Below, one piece after another: positions 32,436 through 42,447 of a DNA stretch of 64,000 nucleotides; the first letter of the stretch is position 1, and every line of letters starts with the position of its first letter. A program made the translations under genes and the position numbers. This DNA comes from Vibrio hepatarius (GTDB lineage Bacteria; Pseudomonadota; Gammaproteobacteria; Enterobacterales; Vibrionaceae), in contig NZ_LHPI01000020.1 in the NCBI RefSeq assembly GCF_001274785.1, positions 62,001 through 126,000 on the forward strand, written 5' to 3'. A model generated the notes under the pieces. It was not told the DNA's origin and ran no database searches. It saw only the letters and a program-made list of their open reading frames with translations.

Positions 32436-33656
32436 ATGAGTAAGCTGTACGTAGGCTCTGAAGTTGGCCAGTTAAGACGAGTGTTGTTAAACCGCCCGGA
32501 GCGCGCGCTGACACACTTAACCCCATCAAACTGCCACGAACTACTATTCGATGACGTATTGGCGGTAGAAGCCGCAGGCGAAGAGCACGACAAATTTGCC
32601 CAGACTCTGACTGAGCAAGGCGTCGAAGTGCTACTGCTGCATGACCTATTGGTAGAAACGCTGGAAGTACGTGAAGCGAAAGAGTGGCTACTTAACACTC
32701 AGATTTCCGATTTCCGTTACGGCCCTATCTTTGCGCGTGACTTACGCTTTTACTTAGCAGAGATGGATAACGAGCACCTTGCGACTATCCTACTTGGTGG
32801 CCTTGCCTATTCTGAGCTACCTATCTCTACCTCTTCGATGCTACCGAAAATGCATCGTCCGCTTGATTTCGTTATTGAACCACTTCCAAACCACCTGTTC
32901 ACACGTGATACTTCGTGCTGGGTATACGGCGGTGTATCGCTCAACCCAATGATGAAACCTGCGCGCCAACGCGAGACAAACCACCTTAAAGCGATTTACC
33001 GCTGGCACCCAGTGTTTGCTGGTCAGGACTTCATTAAATACTTTGGTGATGAGGACCTTCACTACGATAATGCCAACATTGAAGGCGGTGACGTTTTGGT
33101 TATCGGTAAAGGTTCTGTGTTGATCGGTATGTCTGAACGTACCACCGCACAAGGCGTCGAAAACTTGGCCGCGAACCTGTTCAAACACGGCCAAGCGAAA
33201 GAAGTGATCGCGATTGATCTGCCTAAGCATCGTTCGTGCATGCACTTGGATACGGTTATGACGCATATGGATATCGATACTTTCTCGGTATACCCAGAGA
33301 TCATGCGTAAAGATCTCAACACTTGGCGCTTAAGTGCCAAAGATGATGGCGACATTAAAGTTGAGCAAGTGCCGAGCTACATCCACGCGATTGAAGAAGC
33401 GTTAGGACTGGATTACTTGAAGATCATTACTACTGGCGGTGACAGCTATGAAGCAGAGCGTGAGCAGTGGAACGACGCTAACAACGTATTGACGGTTAAA
33501 CCGGGTGTAGTGATTGGTTACGAGCGTAACGTTTACACCAACGAAAAATACGACAAAGCAGGCATTGAAGTACTGACCATTCCAGGTAACGAACTGGGTC
33601 GCGGTCGCGGTGGCGCACGCTGTATGAGCTGTCCAATCGAACGTGACGGAATCTGA
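32436..33656 (+). CDS. arcA: arginine deiminase
   Basis: ArcA hydrolyses arginine to citrulline and ammonia, the first step of the ADI pathway. The 406-aa protein has the family pattern with FTRDTSCWVYGG, EGGDVLVIG, HLDTVMTHMD and the C-terminal GRGRGGARCMSCP, where Cys 396 is the nucleophile. No arcB or arcC lies beside it, but argF (ornithine carbamoyltransferase) is in the same window and could complete the second step. It is monocistronic with a strong terminator. The upstream dyads suggest arginine-linked control. Confidence 0.96.
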   Translation: MSKLYVGSEVGQLRRVLLNRPERALTHLTPSNCHELLFDDVLAVEAAGEEHDKFAQTLTEQGVEVLLLHDLLVETLEVREAKEWLLNTQISDFRYGPIFARDLRFYLAEMDNEHLATILLGGLAYSELPISTSSMLPKMHRPLDFVIEPLPNHLFTRDTSCWVYGGVSLNPMMKPARQRETNHLKAIYRWHPVFAGQDFIKYFGDEDLHYDNANIEGGDVLVIGKGSVLIGMSERTTAQGVENLAANLFKHGQAKEVIAIDLPKHRSCMHLDTVMTHMDIDTFSVYPEIMRKDLNTWRLSAKDDGDIKVEQVPSYIHAIEEALGLDYLKIITTGGDSYEAEREQWNDANNVLTVKPGVVIGYERNVYTNEKYDKAGIEVLTIPGNELGRGRGGARCMSCPIERDGI

Positions 33657-33687
33657 TCCTCGGTTCATTGCTCAAAAATCAATACAC

Positions 33688-33717
33688 AAAAAAAGCTGCG
33701 ATAATCGCAGCTTTTTT
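33688..33717. terminator. bidirectional terminator between arcA and tldD
   Basis: AAAAAAAGCTGCGA pairs with TCGCAGCTTTTTT across TAA, with A/T tracts on both sides. It serves convergent arcA and tldD. Confidence 0.93.
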
Positions 33718-33738
33718 ATTGGTGGTTGTAGGTGATAG

Positions 33739-35184
33739 TTACTCAGTGCCGCCCACAGTCAGGGAGTCGAGTTTCAGCGTCGGCTGACCGACACCTACAG
33801 GCACGCTTTGCCCCGCTTTACCACACACACCGACACCACGGTCGATGCTCAGGTCGTTACCCACCATAGACACTTGCTGCATCGCTTCGATGCCCGAACC
33901 GATCAAAGTTGCGCCTTTCACTGGTCGAGTGATCTTACCGTCTTCAATCAAATACGCTTCAGAAGCCGAGAATACGAACTTACCAGAGGTGATATCAACC
34001 TGACCACCACCAAAGTTTGGCGCGTAGAGACCTTTCTTCACGGTTGAGATGATCTCTTCTGGTGTGTGCTGACCCGGTAGCATGTAGGTGTTGGTCATAC
34101 GTGGCATAGGTAGATGCGCATACGACTCACGACGCCCGTTACCCGTCGGTGCCACGCCCATCAAACGAGCATTAAGCTTGTCTTGCATGTAGCCTTTCAA
34201 CACCCCGTTTTCAATCAACGTGTTGTATTGCCCTTTCACGCCTTCATCGTCAACGTTAAGTGAACCACGCAAGTCTTTCAACGTGCCGTCATCAACGATG
34301 GTACACAGTTCAGACGTCACCTGTTGACCGATTTTGCCGCTAAATACCGACGACTCTTTACGGTTGAAGTCACCTTCTAAGCCGTGACCTACCGCTTCGT
34401 GCAGCAGCACGCCCGGCCAGCCAGAGCCCAAAACGACAGGCATAGCGCCAGCGGGCGCCGCTTCTGCTTCTAGGTTAACCAGCGCCATACGGATTGCTTC
34501 GTCCGCGAACTGGTACGCGACTTGGCTACCTTGTTGTTCTGAAATAAAGAAGTCGTAACCAAAGCGACCACCGCCCCCTGCGCTGCCGCGTTCACGGCGC
34601 TCACCACGTTGAGCCAGTACACTGATCGACAAACGAACCAGTGGGCGAATATCGCCAGCGTAAGTGCCGTCCGTCGCCGCGACCAACATCTGTTCGTGCA
34701 CACCGCTCAGGCTGATTGATACTTCTTTAATCAGAGGTTCTTTGGTACGAATGTAAGCGTCCAACTCTTTCAATAGCTTAGTTTTCTGCTCTTTTTCCCA
34801 GCACTCTAGCGGGTTAACCGCGCCGTAGATGTGTTGGTTATCGCTACGTTGAAACGCTTGGACTTTGCCATTCTGACCTTGCTGTGCGATACCGCGCGCT
34901 GCGATAGCACTTTGTTTCAGTCCATCAAGCTGGATTTGGTCTGAGTAAGCAAAACCTGTCTTTTCACCCGTTACCGCTCGGACACCAACACCGCAATCAA
35001 TGTTAAAAGAGCCATCTTTGATGATGCTGTCTTCAAGCACTAGAGATTCGTGCCAGCTTGACTGGAAATAGATATCGGCATAGTCGATCTGACGTGTTGC
35101 CATGCTTGCTAGGGTGTCGGCAACATCTTGCTGTGTCAGCCCTGCCGAGGTTAGCAACGCATCTTCTACATGATTAATTGTCAT
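33739..35184 (-). CDS. tldD: metalloprotease TldD
   Basis: TldD, together with PmbA/TldE, forms a zinc protease that degrades small unfolded peptides such as antitoxins and matures microcins. The 481-aa protein has HEAVGHGLEGD (the HExxxH zinc site) and the conserved C-terminal half with GQVDITSGKFVFSASEAYLI, here cut as GQVDITSGKF and FSASEAYLIEDG. It is the last gene of the yhdP-nit-tldD run, 9 nt after nit. The partner gene is not in the window. Confidence 0.95.
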   Translation of the reverse strand: MTINHVEDALLTSAGLTQQDVADTLASMATRQIDYADIYFQSSWHESLVLEDSIIKDGSFNIDCGVGVRAVTGEKTGFAYSDQIQLDGLKQSAIAARGIAQQGQNGKVQAFQRSDNQHIYGAVNPLECWEKEQKTKLLKELDAYIRTKEPLIKEVSISLSGVHEQMLVAATDGTYAGDIRPLVRLSISVLAQRGERRERGSAGGGGRFGYDFFISEQQGSQVAYQFADEAIRMALVNLEAEAAPAGAMPVVLGSGWPGVLLHEAVGHGLEGDFNRKESSVFSGKIGQQVTSELCTIVDDGTLKDLRGSLNVDDEGVKGQYNTLIENGVLKGYMQDKLNARLMGVAPTGNGRRESYAHLPMPRMTNTYMLPGQHTPEEIISTVKKGLYAPNFGGGQVDITSGKFVFSASEAYLIEDGKITRPVKGATLIGSGIEAMQQVSMVGNDLSIDRGVGVCGKAGQSVPVGVGQPTLKLDSLTVGGTE

Positions 35185-35193
35185 ACTTCGCTC

Positions 35194-36012
35194 TTAAACT
35201 TTTAACTGATTGTTGAATCTGGTGTGCTCAAGAACAGGCATGGTTTTCCTTAACTCTTGAACTTGATTGAGGTCGATATCGACCACCAAATTCTGTGGCT
35301 CATTCTCTAGACTGGCGACGACTTTACCCCAAGGTGATACCACCATCGAGTGTCCCCACGTTTCTCGTCCACAAGGATGAGTGCCGCACTGGTTAACCGC
35401 GATAACCCATGTTTGGCTTTCTATCGCTCTTGCTCTTAGCAAGGTTTCCCAATGCGCTTTCCCGGTAACAGCGGTGAATGCTGCCGGAACTAAAATGACG
35501 TTAGCTCCGCGCTGAGCCAGCTCACTGTATAGCTGCGGGAAACGAACATCATAACAGATTGTCAGCCCCAAATGCGCCAGTGGCGTCTCCACTGAAACGA
35601 TTTTTGCCCCTGGGGTAAAGGTTTCTGACTCGCGGTAGCGACTATGTTCGTCGTCGACATCGACATCAAACATATGCAGCTTATCGTAGTGCGCGACGCA
35701 CTGCCCTTGCGGGTCGAACAGTAAAGAGGTCGTCGTAACGCCAGTGTCGCGACGAATCGGCATACTGCCGACAACCAGCCACACAGAGTGACGCTTCGCC
35801 AGCTCCGCAAGCTGAGATTGGACTTCACCTTCACCAAGTGGCTGCGCCATTTGATGATAGTCCGCTCGACTGCCAAAGACGATGCAGTTTTCCGGCGTGA
35901 CAATCAGCTGCGCGCCCGCTTGCGCTAATGACTCAACTTGACGTGCAATAAACGCTAGATTATCCGCCACCACAGGTCCGGATGTCATTTGAATCAATCC
36001 AACTCTATCCAT
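35194..36012 (-). CDS. carbon-nitrogen hydrolase (Nit/deaminated glutathione amidase type)
   Basis: The 272-aa protein carries the nitrilase triad: Glu 41 (TPENC), Lys 111 (YDKLHMFDVD) and Cys 153 (TICYDVRFP). The DKLHMFDVD and CYDVRFPQLY stretches place it in the Nit1-like branch, which removes ammonia from deaminated glutathione as a repair enzyme. It is located between yhdP (11 nt upstream) and tldD, a conserved order in gamma-proteobacteria, so all are probably one transcript. Other omega-amidase activities are possible. Confidence 0.9.
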   Translation of the reverse strand: MDRVGLIQMTSGPVVADNLAFIARQVESLAQAGAQLIVTPENCIVFGSRADYHQMAQPLGEGEVQSQLAELAKRHSVWLVVGSMPIRRDTGVTTTSLLFDPQGQCVAHYDKLHMFDVDVDDEHSRYRESETFTPGAKIVSVETPLAHLGLTICYDVRFPQLYSELAQRGANVILVPAAFTAVTGKAHWETLLRARAIESQTWVIAVNQCGTHPCGRETWGHSMVVSPWGKVVASLENEPQNLVVDIDLNQVQELRKTMPVLEHTRFNNQLKV

Positions 36013-36023
36013 GAGTCTGTTCC

Positions 36024-39000
36024 TTAATCTACGATTTTCCTTAATTCTTTCGGTAACTCAAATTCGCCTTTGCTGCGCGATAGCTCTTTAACTTCCGGCG
36101 CTTCAAGCGGTCCTTTGACTTCGTAATTCACTTGGGTAAAGACTTCCACTACTGGTGAAATCACCGTCGTGATCGCCAATACGTACAAGGCGGTTTGAGG
36201 TGTTACCGCAAACGCGGTCAGCACAGGGATACCGGAGGTAATATCTGGCACAAAATTCACTTCTGCGTCGACCGTTTCGTTGTTTAAGTTAGCCAAACCA
36301 CGAATGGTCATCTCACCAGCTACCGCATCCATCTTAATATCATTGGTTAAGAAGATGCCATTTTTGATTTCGCCGCTGCCGGTAATCGAGTTAAACGCCA
36401 TACCGTCGTCAAACACGTCGGTAAAATCGAGCTGCATCTTACGAATGATCGAGTCCAGACTGAATAGGCCGAGCAATCGAGCCGCACCACTGACATCAGA
36501 AATCATCCCTTTACCAAGCGTAGTCGACACATTGCCTTGCAGCGTGCTGACTTTGATCGCCCACGGAGCGCCATCCCATTCGAGGTTGGTATCTAGGTCA
36601 AACGGCGCTTTCTGAATGCCGGATGAAATGCCAAAACGCTCCATCAAATCACTGTTGTTTTCCCCTTTCATCGACACCTTTAAGCGGGTGTGATTTTGGG
36701 TTTGGTTTAGCTGCCAGTAACCGCCCATCTCGACATTATTGGTGCCGCTTTCGAACGAGAGCTTCTTCCACTCAACTCGGTCACCCTTGCGTTGCAGGTC
36801 AAGGCTCGCTTTCCCAACTTTATAGCCTTGGAACCAGAAGTCATCGATCGTCAGAGTAAGATTAGGGATTTGCTGATGCAGAGTGCGGTCAAACTCGGTG
36901 ATCAACGGCTGCTCTTCGTCTTCGATATCAAACAAGGTCGAATCTTTGTATTCTTCGTCCAAAGCAGGCACGAATACGTGTAAACGCTCCAATGCGACTG
37001 TCAGGTCATACGGCGCAATGTAGGTCGCTTCACCTTTGGCTTCTTGGCTCGACAGTTTCATATACCAGCTTAGGTCTTTTTCCTTAGCCGAGAACACGAC
37101 GTCGTTCCAATCGATACCTGCAAGTTTCAATTCCTTAACGTTCATCGCTACGCGCTGAGGCATCGGAATCTCCGGCATTTTCGATGTCGAATTGCCTTTG
37201 GCACTACTCGGTTTGTGCTCGCCAATAAAATCGAGCCACTGGTCGAGGTTAAACTTATCGGTTCTCACTGAGGCGTGATGCCCGACCACTGGGCTGACCT
37301 TAAAGCTACCTTTACCCAGCACAAGGTTGGTGGCACGCAAAACGGGAATGTCTGGGCGGATATCAATTTCGGTTTGATATTTGGCGTTTGGCAATTGCAA
37401 ACGAGCGGAGATACTTTCTTGGTTACCCGATGCCTGAAGTCGCGCTTTGCCCGCTTGCTTGACCGCTTTATTAAGCGGGTATGGATAGTCGCTGCGCACC
37501 ATTCTTAGATCCGCACTGGTATCAATCTGGTAAGTAAAGCCGACATCGTTTAGCTGGATATCAACGTCCATTCGCCAAGGCGCGTGTCCATGCAAAGGTT
37601 TGACCCAGTTTTCACCCACGTATGGCGCGACGGGCTTGATATCCCAATCCCCCACAACATCAATACCAACCGCGTAACCTTGGCTGGCATTCTCACCAGC
37701 AAAGTCGATCGCCACCGGCTGAGTCAGAAGCTGCGCATTGATTCCTGCCGCTTTGACCACATCGTTATCGAACTCAATTCGTCCGGAGACCGACTCCAAA
37801 ACCATTGGTGGTGTATTGATCTCAACTTGGTTGTCTTTTAGGTCAGCATAGCCCCACGCTCTAACGTCTTGCTCAGAGGTAAATGGAACGTTGAGTTGGA
37901 AGCTGGAGGTTACCGGACCGGTGACTTGCACCGCGGTCAGCGCAGCACCAACAGAATCGACCAATGGGGTTGCTGTCATGTAATCGCGTACCGAGTTACC
38001 TTGGGCAAATGCGCTGGCTTCAATTTCTATATGGCCGCCGGGGGCTAACTCCGGAATGCGCCCGACAATGCGAGTTGCGGTGACGTCTTGCAGTTTGGCA
38101 CTGCGAGAGTCGAGGTACATGGCATCATTCTGGAACAATAAGTCTAGCTGTAAATCGGTGATCGGAGGCCAAGCGGTATCAAAGCTGAACTTCGCGTCTT
38201 TAAGGCCAACCCAAGCTTGGAACATGCCGTTGTTGTCTTTATAAGGGAAATCACCCAGCTCACCGTACCAGAGCAATTTAGCCGTATTGACTTTGCCGCC
38301 TTGAATCGCGGTAGACAGATAATCGGTTAAGTCTCGCCCTAGCGCCAATGTCGGCAAGTAGCGCCATACTTCACCGCCATTGTAGAGGTCGGCTTCGGCA
38401 TAAAAAGAGAGGAATGGACTTTTCTCTTTAGGGAAATCAAGTCGGAAGGCACCGAGCACTTGCAGATCTGGCGTTGCTGCGGTGACTTTGTCCGCCCATA
38501 AACGCCAACCCGACTCATCTTGTTGCCAGACAATATCCACCATTCCCTGACGAATCCGCAATGGCGCTTGGAAAACCTCACCATACGGTAGAATGTCGTC
38601 AATTAGCGACACATGCGCGTTGGCCTGAGACCAGTTACCGGATACTTTCGCCGACAAGTGATGCAACTCTGGCAATAATTCCCATTGTGCCATCGAACCA
38701 CTGGTTAACTCGGCAGAGTAGCGCAAGCTATCCAGGTCTGCTCCCATTGATACTCGGATATCTTCAACAAGACCACCAAGTTTGAGAGTTTCCAGTAACT
38801 CGGTCGTTTGCGCTGATTGTGGAGCAAGCTTGATTAAAGGCGTTACCGTACTCAAATCTAGTTGCGACGCGTTGAGTCGCCATTGTGTCGGTTGCCACTC
38901 GAACACCATGTCCAACTCAGGCCAAGGGGTGTCGTCGGTTCTTAGCTCAAGTGAGTGAGCATTGACTTGCCAACCGTTGTTTTTCGGCTGCAACTCAAAG

Positions 39001-39896
39001 ATACCAGACTCAACAAACAGTTCGTGGCGATGACCTTCTTGCCAAACAAGCTCTGAAGACTCGATTTCTAAGTAAGCACTTACTGGCTTTGAGCGTTCAA
39101 TCGTTAACCAGCTATTAAAGCTGATTAAGCCTTTCTCAATACCAGTCTCTTGTTTGAGGTAATCCGTCAGCCAAGGCGTCACCCGAACATTTTGCACCGA
39201 TGCGTAGAGTTCACCACTGACATCTTTCAACGAGCCGTGGTCAATAAAATCGGCTTTGACCAGCACAGAGTTGATATTGCTGGTTGCAAGGCCAACTTCA
39301 CCATCGATAAGGTGACGGTCGCCTTTATTTATCCAACGCAGCTTATCTACGTCAACCTGAATCGCGGAGCCATCCACACTCTGCAAATGGACGGTTGAAT
39401 CAATCAGCGAGAAGTCATCAAGCTGCCTCAACAGCAAGTTGTCTAATTGCTCGATCACTTTTCGCTGTGAACCTTCCGGCTCCAGTACAGGTTGATCTTG
39501 CTGGTTTTTGACCAGTTTTACCGAGGTCATATCGAGATTTAACTTGTAAAGACTCGATTCGGCGACAACTGGCTGCAGTTCAAGCAGAGATTGGATTAGA
39601 TCCAATTCGACTTCAACACGGTCGGCACTTAAGGTGATGCCACTGCTCGACGGCGTGTGGATTTGGATACCTTGCAGGGAGATAGATGGGTGAAGATTGC
39701 GCCAAAAGCCGTGGATGTCCTCGATTTCGAGTTCAAACCCGGCTCTGTCACTCACCCACTGCTTTATCTCTGGCTGGAAATGATTTAACTGAGGTAGAGC
39801 AATACGTAACGCCGTGACAACGATGGCCAATAAGACCATCACCGTAACGGCTAACCATAAAACAAACCTTGTGAATAATGTTGCTCTAGAGCTCAC
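36024..39896 (-). CDS. yhdP: YhdP family AsmA-like phospholipid-transport protein
   Basis: A very large (1290 aa) envelope protein with a single N-terminal membrane segment (about residues 8-30, FVLWLAVTVMVLLAIVV) and a long periplasmic beta-rich body. The AsmA-like C-terminal part contains SDVSGAARLLGLFSLDSI and the final INYEVKGPLEAPEVKEL-like segment. In E. coli YhdP works with TamB and YdbH in moving phospholipids to the outer membrane. The start is GTG 39896, with AAGGT five bases before it. It is 8 nt after rng. The length is close to E. coli's 1266 aa. Confidence 0.92.
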   Translation of the reverse strand: MSSRATLFTRFVLWLAVTVMVLLAIVVTALRIALPQLNHFQPEIKQWVSDRAGFELEIEDIHGFWRNLHPSISLQGIQIHTPSSSGITLSADRVEVELDLIQSLLELQPVVAESSLYKLNLDMTSVKLVKNQQDQPVLEPEGSQRKVIEQLDNLLLRQLDDFSLIDSTVHLQSVDGSAIQVDVDKLRWINKGDRHLIDGEVGLATSNINSVLVKADFIDHGSLKDVSGELYASVQNVRVTPWLTDYLKQETGIEKGLISFNSWLTIERSKPVSAYLEIESSELVWQEGHRHELFVESGIFELQPKNNGWQVNAHSLELRTDDTPWPELDMVFEWQPTQWRLNASQLDLSTVTPLIKLAPQSAQTTELLETLKLGGLVEDIRVSMGADLDSLRYSAELTSGSMAQWELLPELHHLSAKVSGNWSQANAHVSLIDDILPYGEVFQAPLRIRQGMVDIVWQQDESGWRLWADKVTAATPDLQVLGAFRLDFPKEKSPFLSFYAEADLYNGGEVWRYLPTLALGRDLTDYLSTAIQGGKVNTAKLLWYGELGDFPYKDNNGMFQAWVGLKDAKFSFDTAWPPITDLQLDLLFQNDAMYLDSRSAKLQDVTATRIVGRIPELAPGGHIEIEASAFAQGNSVRDYMTATPLVDSVGAALTAVQVTGPVTSSFQLNVPFTSEQDVRAWGYADLKDNQVEINTPPMVLESVSGRIEFDNDVVKAAGINAQLLTQPVAIDFAGENASQGYAVGIDVVGDWDIKPVAPYVGENWVKPLHGHAPWRMDVDIQLNDVGFTYQIDTSADLRMVRSDYPYPLNKAVKQAGKARLQASGNQESISARLQLPNAKYQTEIDIRPDIPVLRATNLVLGKGSFKVSPVVGHHASVRTDKFNLDQWLDFIGEHKPSSAKGNSTSKMPEIPMPQRVAMNVKELKLAGIDWNDVVFSAKEKDLSWYMKLSSQEAKGEATYIAPYDLTVALERLHVFVPALDEEYKDSTLFDIEDEEQPLITEFDRTLHQQIPNLTLTIDDFWFQGYKVGKASLDLQRKGDRVEWKKLSFESGTNNVEMGGYWQLNQTQNHTRLKVSMKGENNSDLMERFGISSGIQKAPFDLDTNLEWDGAPWAIKVSTLQGNVSTTLGKGMISDVSGAARLLGLFSLDSIIRKMQLDFTDVFDDGMAFNSITGSGEIKNGIFLTNDIKMDAVAGEMTIRGLANLNNETVDAEVNFVPDITSGIPVLTAFAVTPQTALYVLAITTVISPVVEVFTQVNYEVKGPLEAPEVKELSRSKGEFELPKELRKIVD

Positions 39897-39904
39897 ATAC
39901 GACC

Positions 39905-41374
39905 TTACATCATTACGACATCAAACTGCTCTTGGATATAGAGAGGTTCTGCCTGAATCTTAACTTGTTTACCAATAAACACTTCCAGTTCTGCAAGAGC
40001 ATGGGACTCTTCGCCTTGCAGGGTATCGGCCACCGCTGGAGACGCGTACACAACAAACTTATCTGCATCGTACGCGCGGTTAACACGGGTGATCTCACGT
40101 AAGATTTCGTAGCACACCGTCTCGACCGTTTTCACGCTACCGCGTCCTTCACAAGTTGGACAGGTAGAACACAGCACATGTTCAATACTTTCTCGAGTAC
40201 GTTTGCGCGTCATCTCCACCAGCCCCAACTGAGTAAAGCCGTTGATGTTGGTCTTCACTCGATCTTTCGATAACGCCGACTCTAGCGAGGTAAGTACTCG
40301 CTGACGGTGCTCATCAGACAACATATCAATGAAGTCGATAATGATGATACCGCCCAGATTGCGCAGACGCAGTTGGCGGGCGATCGCTTGAGTCGCTTCG
40401 ATGTTAGTGTTGAAGATGGTCTCTTCGAGGTTACGTCGTCCAACAAACGCACCTGTATTGATATCCACCGTGGTCATCGCTTCGGTTTGGTCGATGATCA
40501 AATAGCCACCGGATTTGAGTTCCACCTTACGCTCTAGCGAACGCTGAATCTCATTTTCGGTGTCGTACATATCGAAGATAGGCTTGTCACCTTCGTGCAG
40601 CTCAAGCTTATCGGTCAGCTCAGGCACATACTCAGAAGTGAACTCTTTTAAGTTCTCAAATTCCTGACGTGAATCGACCAGAATTTTCGTCAGTTCCGTA
40701 CCGACAAAATCACGTAGGATGCGCTGAGAAAGGCCAAGTTCACCGTAGAGCGTAGAGCGCGTTTTGTACTTAACGCGGCGCTCCATCACCTTCGACCATA
40801 AACGCTTAAGGAACGCAGCATCTTGTGAAAGCTCTTTGTCGACAGCTCCTTCAGCGGCAGTACGAATGATAAAGCCGCCGTCTTCGTCACAGTAGTGACC
40901 GACGACTTTCTTCAAACGGTTACGTTCTTCTTCGCTTTCGATGCGTTGGGAAACGCCCACGTGACTCGCCCCCGGCATAAACACCAGATAACGGGAAGGT
41001 AAGGTAATATCGGTAGTCAGACGCGCGCCTTTGGTACCAAGCGGGTCTTTGACCACTTGCACAACGATATCCTGACCTTGGCGAACCAATTCAGAAATAT
41101 CACGCACTTGGAATTGCTGCTTTTCATTTTCAGCAACACATTCTGTGTGAGGGACAATATCAGAAGCATGCAAGAACGCGGCTTTTTCAAGGCCAATGTC
41201 GACAAATGCGGCCTGCATTCCCGGAAGTACGCGGCTCACTTTACCTTTGTAAATGTTTCCGACGATACCTCGTTTTGATTCACGTTCTACATGGATTTCT
41301 TGTAGGGTCCCCCCTTCAATCATGGCGACCCGAGTCTCACTCGGGGTGACATTGATCAGCAACTCTGCACTCAT
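39905..41374 (-). CDS. rng: ribonuclease G
   Basis: RNase G matures the 5' end of 16S rRNA and turns over some mRNAs. The 489-aa protein has the S1 domain (about 35-120, GNIYKGKVSRVLPGMQAAFVDI split at GKVSRV), the catalytic DFIDM segment and the zinc-link CSTCPTCEGRG. It lacks the long C-terminal scaffold of RNase E, as expected. It lies between maf and yhdP in the conserved mreBCD-maf-rng-yhdP order. Confidence 0.96.
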   Translation of the reverse strand: MSAELLINVTPSETRVAMIEGGTLQEIHVERESKRGIVGNIYKGKVSRVLPGMQAAFVDIGLEKAAFLHASDIVPHTECVAENEKQQFQVRDISELVRQGQDIVVQVVKDPLGTKGARLTTDITLPSRYLVFMPGASHVGVSQRIESEEERNRLKKVVGHYCDEDGGFIIRTAAEGAVDKELSQDAAFLKRLWSKVMERRVKYKTRSTLYGELGLSQRILRDFVGTELTKILVDSRQEFENLKEFTSEYVPELTDKLELHEGDKPIFDMYDTENEIQRSLERKVELKSGGYLIIDQTEAMTTVDINTGAFVGRRNLEETIFNTNIEATQAIARQLRLRNLGGIIIIDFIDMLSDEHRQRVLTSLESALSKDRVKTNINGFTQLGLVEMTRKRTRESIEHVLCSTCPTCEGRGSVKTVETVCYEILREITRVNRAYDADKFVVYASPAVADTLQGEESHALAELEVFIGKQVKIQAEPLYIQEQFDVVMM

Positions 41375-41395
41375 GAGCGCACCTCAAAGTTAAAA

Positions 41396-41956
41396 TTATA
41401 AAAACTTATGCAGCAGCTGGTCAGTTTCAAATAATGGAAGCCCTACAACGGCGTGATAACTGCCTTCAATGCGGGTTACAAAACGTCCACCTAATCCTTG
41501 AATACCATAACTACCAGCTTTGTCGCACGGTTCACCTGACTGCCAATATTGTTCTATTTCATTGTCTGACAAGGTTTTAAACCATACACTCGTCGATACT
41601 ACGACGGTCTGTTGATTCTGTTTATCTGCAACGGTAACGGCCGTCATTACCTGGTGCTCTTTACCCGATAGCATCTGCAACATTTGCTTCGCATGGGCAA
41701 AGTCTAGCGGCTTTTCGAGCACTTGCTCATCACACATCACAACCGTATCCGAACCGAGCACGACTGATTCTGGCTTCATCTCTAGCGCTGCTAACGCTTT
41801 GTCTTGCGATAACCTCGCAACATACTCAGCCGCACTTTCATGCGCTTCACGACGCTCTTCAACGTGAGTAGCGAGTACCGTGAACTCGTAACCCAATTGT
41901 GACAGCAACTCTTTACGTCGCGGTGACGACGAGGCTAAAACTAACGCTTTGCTCAT
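41396..41956 (-). CDS. maf: Maf family nucleotide pyrophosphatase (YhdE type)
   Basis: Maf/YhdE hydrolyses dTTP, UTP and modified pyrimidine nucleotides. The 186-aa protein begins MSKALVLASSSPRRKELL with the SSSPRR signature, followed by LGSDTVV and the KAGSYGIQGLGG motif. The start at 41956 was chosen; the open frame runs 18 codons further into mreD without homology. The position between mreD and rng identifies it as the YhdE-type paralogue rather than YceF. Confidence 0.94.
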   Translation of the reverse strand: MSKALVLASSSPRRKELLSQLGYEFTVLATHVEERREAHESAAEYVARLSQDKALAALEMKPESVVLGSDTVVMCDEQVLEKPLDFAHAKQMLQMLSGKEHQVMTAVTVADKQNQQTVVVSTSVWFKTLSDNEIEQYWQSGEPCDKAGSYGIQGLGGRFVTRIEGSYHAVVGLPLFETDQLLHKFL

Positions 41957-41958
41957 GT

Positions 41959-42447
41959 TTACCTCACATGCCAGCTGCGTCTGACTCGGCGCATCAATAA
42001 GAACATCCAAGGCCAGAGAATAAAGTTAATCACGCCACTCCATAGGGTGACTGGATTAAAGGAGATGTCCTGAATCAGGTACTCACCGCAGAAGATCAGC
42101 AGATCCAAGATCACTGACATTAAGGCGATAAGGATGGCTTGCTGCCAAAGCGCCATGTTACGAATTACCAGAAAGTTTAGTGCAACAAGGTAAATGACGA
42201 TAGACAACATCATACCGCGAATCCCTAGTGTAGATCCGAGTAGTAAATCCCAAAGCAAGCCAAGGATCAGTGCCGTACCTACGTTAACGCGATGTGGCAA
42301 CGCCAAAACCCAATAACAAGTAACCAATAATAACCAAGAAGGACGGAGTAAATCGAGCGTGCCCGGCCAAGGAATCGTCTGCAACGTTAGTGCTATCAAG
42401 AAAGAACACATAACCACTAAGCGTCCTTTAAAGATGCTATTCGCCAT
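41959..42447 (-). CDS. mreD: rod shape-determining protein MreD
   Basis: A 162-aa inner-membrane protein with about five hydrophobic helices (for example LVVMCSFLIALTLQ and FILWPWMFLLM). It links MreB/MreC to the wall-synthesis machine. It overlaps the end of mreC by 11 nt and is followed by maf after 2 nt, so it belongs to the mre transcript. There are no oddities. Confidence 0.94.
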   Translation of the reverse strand: MANSIFKGRLVVMCSFLIALTLQTIPWPGTLDLLRPSWLLLVTCYWVLALPHRVNVGTALILGLLWDLLLGSTLGIRGMMLSIVIYLVALNFLVIRNMALWQQAILIALMSVILDLLIFCGEYLIQDISFNPVTLWSGVINFILWPWMFLLMRRVRRSWHVR